Assembly (NCBI GenBank): GCA_964435965.1
Contig: CAYTBB010000037.1
Location: forward strand, 1 to 12,115
DNA length: 12,115 nucleotides
DNA from: 20-14-all-45-10 sp964435965
GTDB taxonomy: Bacteria; Chloroflexota; Dehalococcoidia; GIF9; AB-539-J10
Direction of reading: 5' to 3'
Shown: positions 10,827 through 12,115 of the stretch, piece by piece
Position numbering within the stretch: position 1 is the stretch's first letter
Layout of the letters: the number at the start of each line of letters is the position of its first letter
Translations under genes and position numbers: made by a program
Notes under the pieces: generated by a model
The model's input: the letters and a program-made list of their open reading frames with translations, nothing else
Databases searched by the model: none
What the model was told of the DNA's origin: nothing

Positions 10827-12115
10827 ATGGATTTAGCCAGTAACAAAAACCCGGTAAAAATCACAGACCTTAGCTTTCGTGACGGGCACCAGTCTTTACT
10901 AGCTACTCGAGTGCGGACCGGGGACTTGGAAGCCATTGCCCCAGAGATGGACAAGGTTGGCTTTTGGTCTATGGAGGTCTGGGGAGGCGCTACCTTTGAC
11001 GTTATGACTCGATTTCTGAACGAAGACCCCTGGGAAAGAATCCGTATCCTGAAGAGGGCAATGCCTCATACCAAACTTCAAATGTTGCTGCGGGGGCAGA
11101 ATCTGGTTGGCTATCGTAATTACGCTGATGATGTGGTTACTGCTTTTGCTCACCACGCTGCCGATTGCGGCATTGACGTTTTCCGCGTTTTCGATGCCGT
11201 TAATGATGAACGCAACTTTGAAACCGCCTTCAAGGCAATCAAAGACCGTGATAAGCATATCCAGGGTTCGCTGTGTTACTCGCTCACCGAACGGAAATTA
11301 GGTGGGCCTGTTTATAATATTGATTACTACGTTAATAAAGCTCTCATAATTCAAGGTATGGGAGCAGATAGCCTGTGTATTAAGGATATGGCTGGACTCA
11401 TTGCCCCGGATGATGCTTATGATTTGGTTAAGGCTCTGAAGGAAGCTTTGAAGATACCTGTCTGCCTTCACAGCCATTTCACCAGTGGTATGGCGTACAT
11501 GAGCCTTCTAAAGGCTATAGAAGCCGGGGTGGACATTATTGATACCTGTGTTGCTCCTTTTGCCCTACGCACTTCTCACTCAGCGATAGAGCCAATTGTA
11601 GTCGCCCTCCGTGGAACTCCTCGGGATACCGGGTTTGACCTGGAACACCTTCTTAAGGTAGATGAGTATTTTGAATCCATAGCTCCTAAATATCGTGACT
11701 TTCTAGCTAAAACTAAGATGTCGGGCATTGATACTGGGGTGCTATGGCATCAGATCCCGGGAGGAATGTTTAGCAACATGGTAGCTCAGTTGAAAGAAGC
11801 TGATGCTCTTGATAGATTGTCTGAAGTTTATGCTGAGCTTCCACAAACGCGGAAGGAATTGGGCTATCCGCCCTTGGTTACACCTACCAGCCAAATTGTG
11901 GGCACTCAGGCAATCAACAATGTTCTCTTTGGTAGATATAAAGTTATTTCTCAACAGGTTAAGGACTATGTTTATGGCCTTTATGGTAAGCCGCCTGCTC
12001 CTATTGACCCCAAAGTGCAAAAATTTGTTCTCAAGGGTTATGAAAGGGGTAGGCAACCAATCACTTGTCGGCCTGCCGATGTATTGGAGCCTGAATTGGA
12101 TAAAGCTAAAGAAGC
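10827..12115 (+). CDS. Biotin-dependent carboxyltransferase, 5S / pyruvate carboxylase subunit B type, 3' end beyond window
   Basis: The first 429 codons are present, and no stop is reached before the right edge. ATG 10827 has GAGGTG seven bases upstream. This TIM-barrel carboxyltransferase passes CO2 between carboxybiotin and pyruvate/oxaloacetate. Visible features are DLSFRDGHQSLLATR (14-28) with metal ligand D19, MLLRGQNLVGYR (86-97), FRVFDAVND (119-127), IKDMAG (185-190) with the expected carbamylated K186, LHSHFTSG (214-221) with metal ligands H215 and H217, and HQIPGGM (308-314). From about residue 325 the conserved carboxylase-type domain begins (TPTSQIVGTQA, 352-362). Candidates are PycB, OadA or the 5S subunit of methylmalonyl-CoA:pyruvate transcarboxylase. 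A C-terminal biotinyl domain, if fused, would lie outside the window. Next to the 12S-type gene, a shared complex or pathway is likely. Confidence 0.95.
   Translation, partial: MDLASNKNPVKITDLSFRDGHQSLLATRVRTGDLEAIAPEMDKVGFWSMEVWGGATFDVMTRFLNEDPWERIRILKRAMPHTKLQMLLRGQNLVGYRNYADDVVTAFAHHAADCGIDVFRVFDAVNDERNFETAFKAIKDRDKHIQGSLCYSLTERKLGGPVYNIDYYVNKALIIQGMGADSLCIKDMAGLIAPDDAYDLVKALKEALKIPVCLHSHFTSGMAYMSLLKAIEAGVDIIDTCVAPFALRTSHSAIEPIVVALRGTPRDTGFDLEHLLKVDEYFESIAPKYRDFLAKTKMSGIDTGVLWHQIPGGMFSNMVAQLKEADALDRLSEVYAELPQTRKELGYPPLVTPTSQIVGTQAINNVLFGRYKVISQQVKDYVYGLYGKPPAPIDPKVQKFVLKGYERGRQPITCRPADVLEPELDKAKE

Overview
The window looks like a chromosomal stretch of an anaerobic bacterium, most likely a Dehalococcoidia-type member of Chloroflexota. 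That assignment is inferred from gene content and style: a Thermotoga-like DAHP synthase, a transcarboxylase-like gene pair, short AT-rich inverted repeats between genes, and short or leaderless promoters. No rRNA or other taxonomic marker is present. There is no complete tRNA gene, no transposase and no CRISPR array.

Layout. Positions 1-3584 (all minus strand) hold two predicted lipoproteins and a small flavoprotein: a large serine beta-lactamase-like hydrolase cut by the left edge, a pyridoxamine-phosphate-oxidase-like FMN protein, and a chagasin-type (I42) cysteine-peptidase inhibitor. Positions 3585-4290 carry no convincing gene. They contain a direct repeat, a 9-bp hairpin and the 3' third of a tRNA. 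Positions 4291-5307 (minus) encode DAHP synthase, the entry enzyme of aromatic amino acid synthesis, with a near-consensus promoter. Positions 5308-7101 look like inserted or rearranged DNA: a tRNA 3'-end scar with a terminator, two abutting hairpins, an adenine-rich coiled-coil gene of unknown function, then another CCA-ending sequence followed by a very strong terminator. Positions about 7080-7581 (minus) hold two small unrecognised genes behind an extended -10 promoter.

Positions 7834-9052 hold a Trm112-like zinc protein (plus) meeting, tail to tail with one base between stop codons, a minus-strand pterin cluster: a folP 3' remnant, then folK, then a queD-like gene. The QueD-like protein carries a CExxHGH motif, which established work on COG0720 links to enzymes serving both folate and queuosine synthesis. 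That fits its position next to folK. folP has lost all but its last roughly 45 codons.

Positions 9110-12115 (plus) encode a 12S-type acyl-CoA carboxyltransferase and, after an AT-rich inverted repeat, a 5S-type biotin-dependent carboxyltransferase (pyruvate carboxylase B / oxaloacetate decarboxylase alpha) cut by the right edge. Together they resemble the two catalytic subunits of a methylmalonyl-CoA:pyruvate transcarboxylase, or parts of separate propionyl-CoA and pyruvate carboxylases. No biotin carrier lies inside the window.

The points most worth a second look are the predicted bifunctional pterin enzyme beside a broken folP, the chain of tRNA-end scars around an unknown coiled-coil gene, and the 12S/5S pair. 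I see no clear evidence of an entirely new defence or mobile system.
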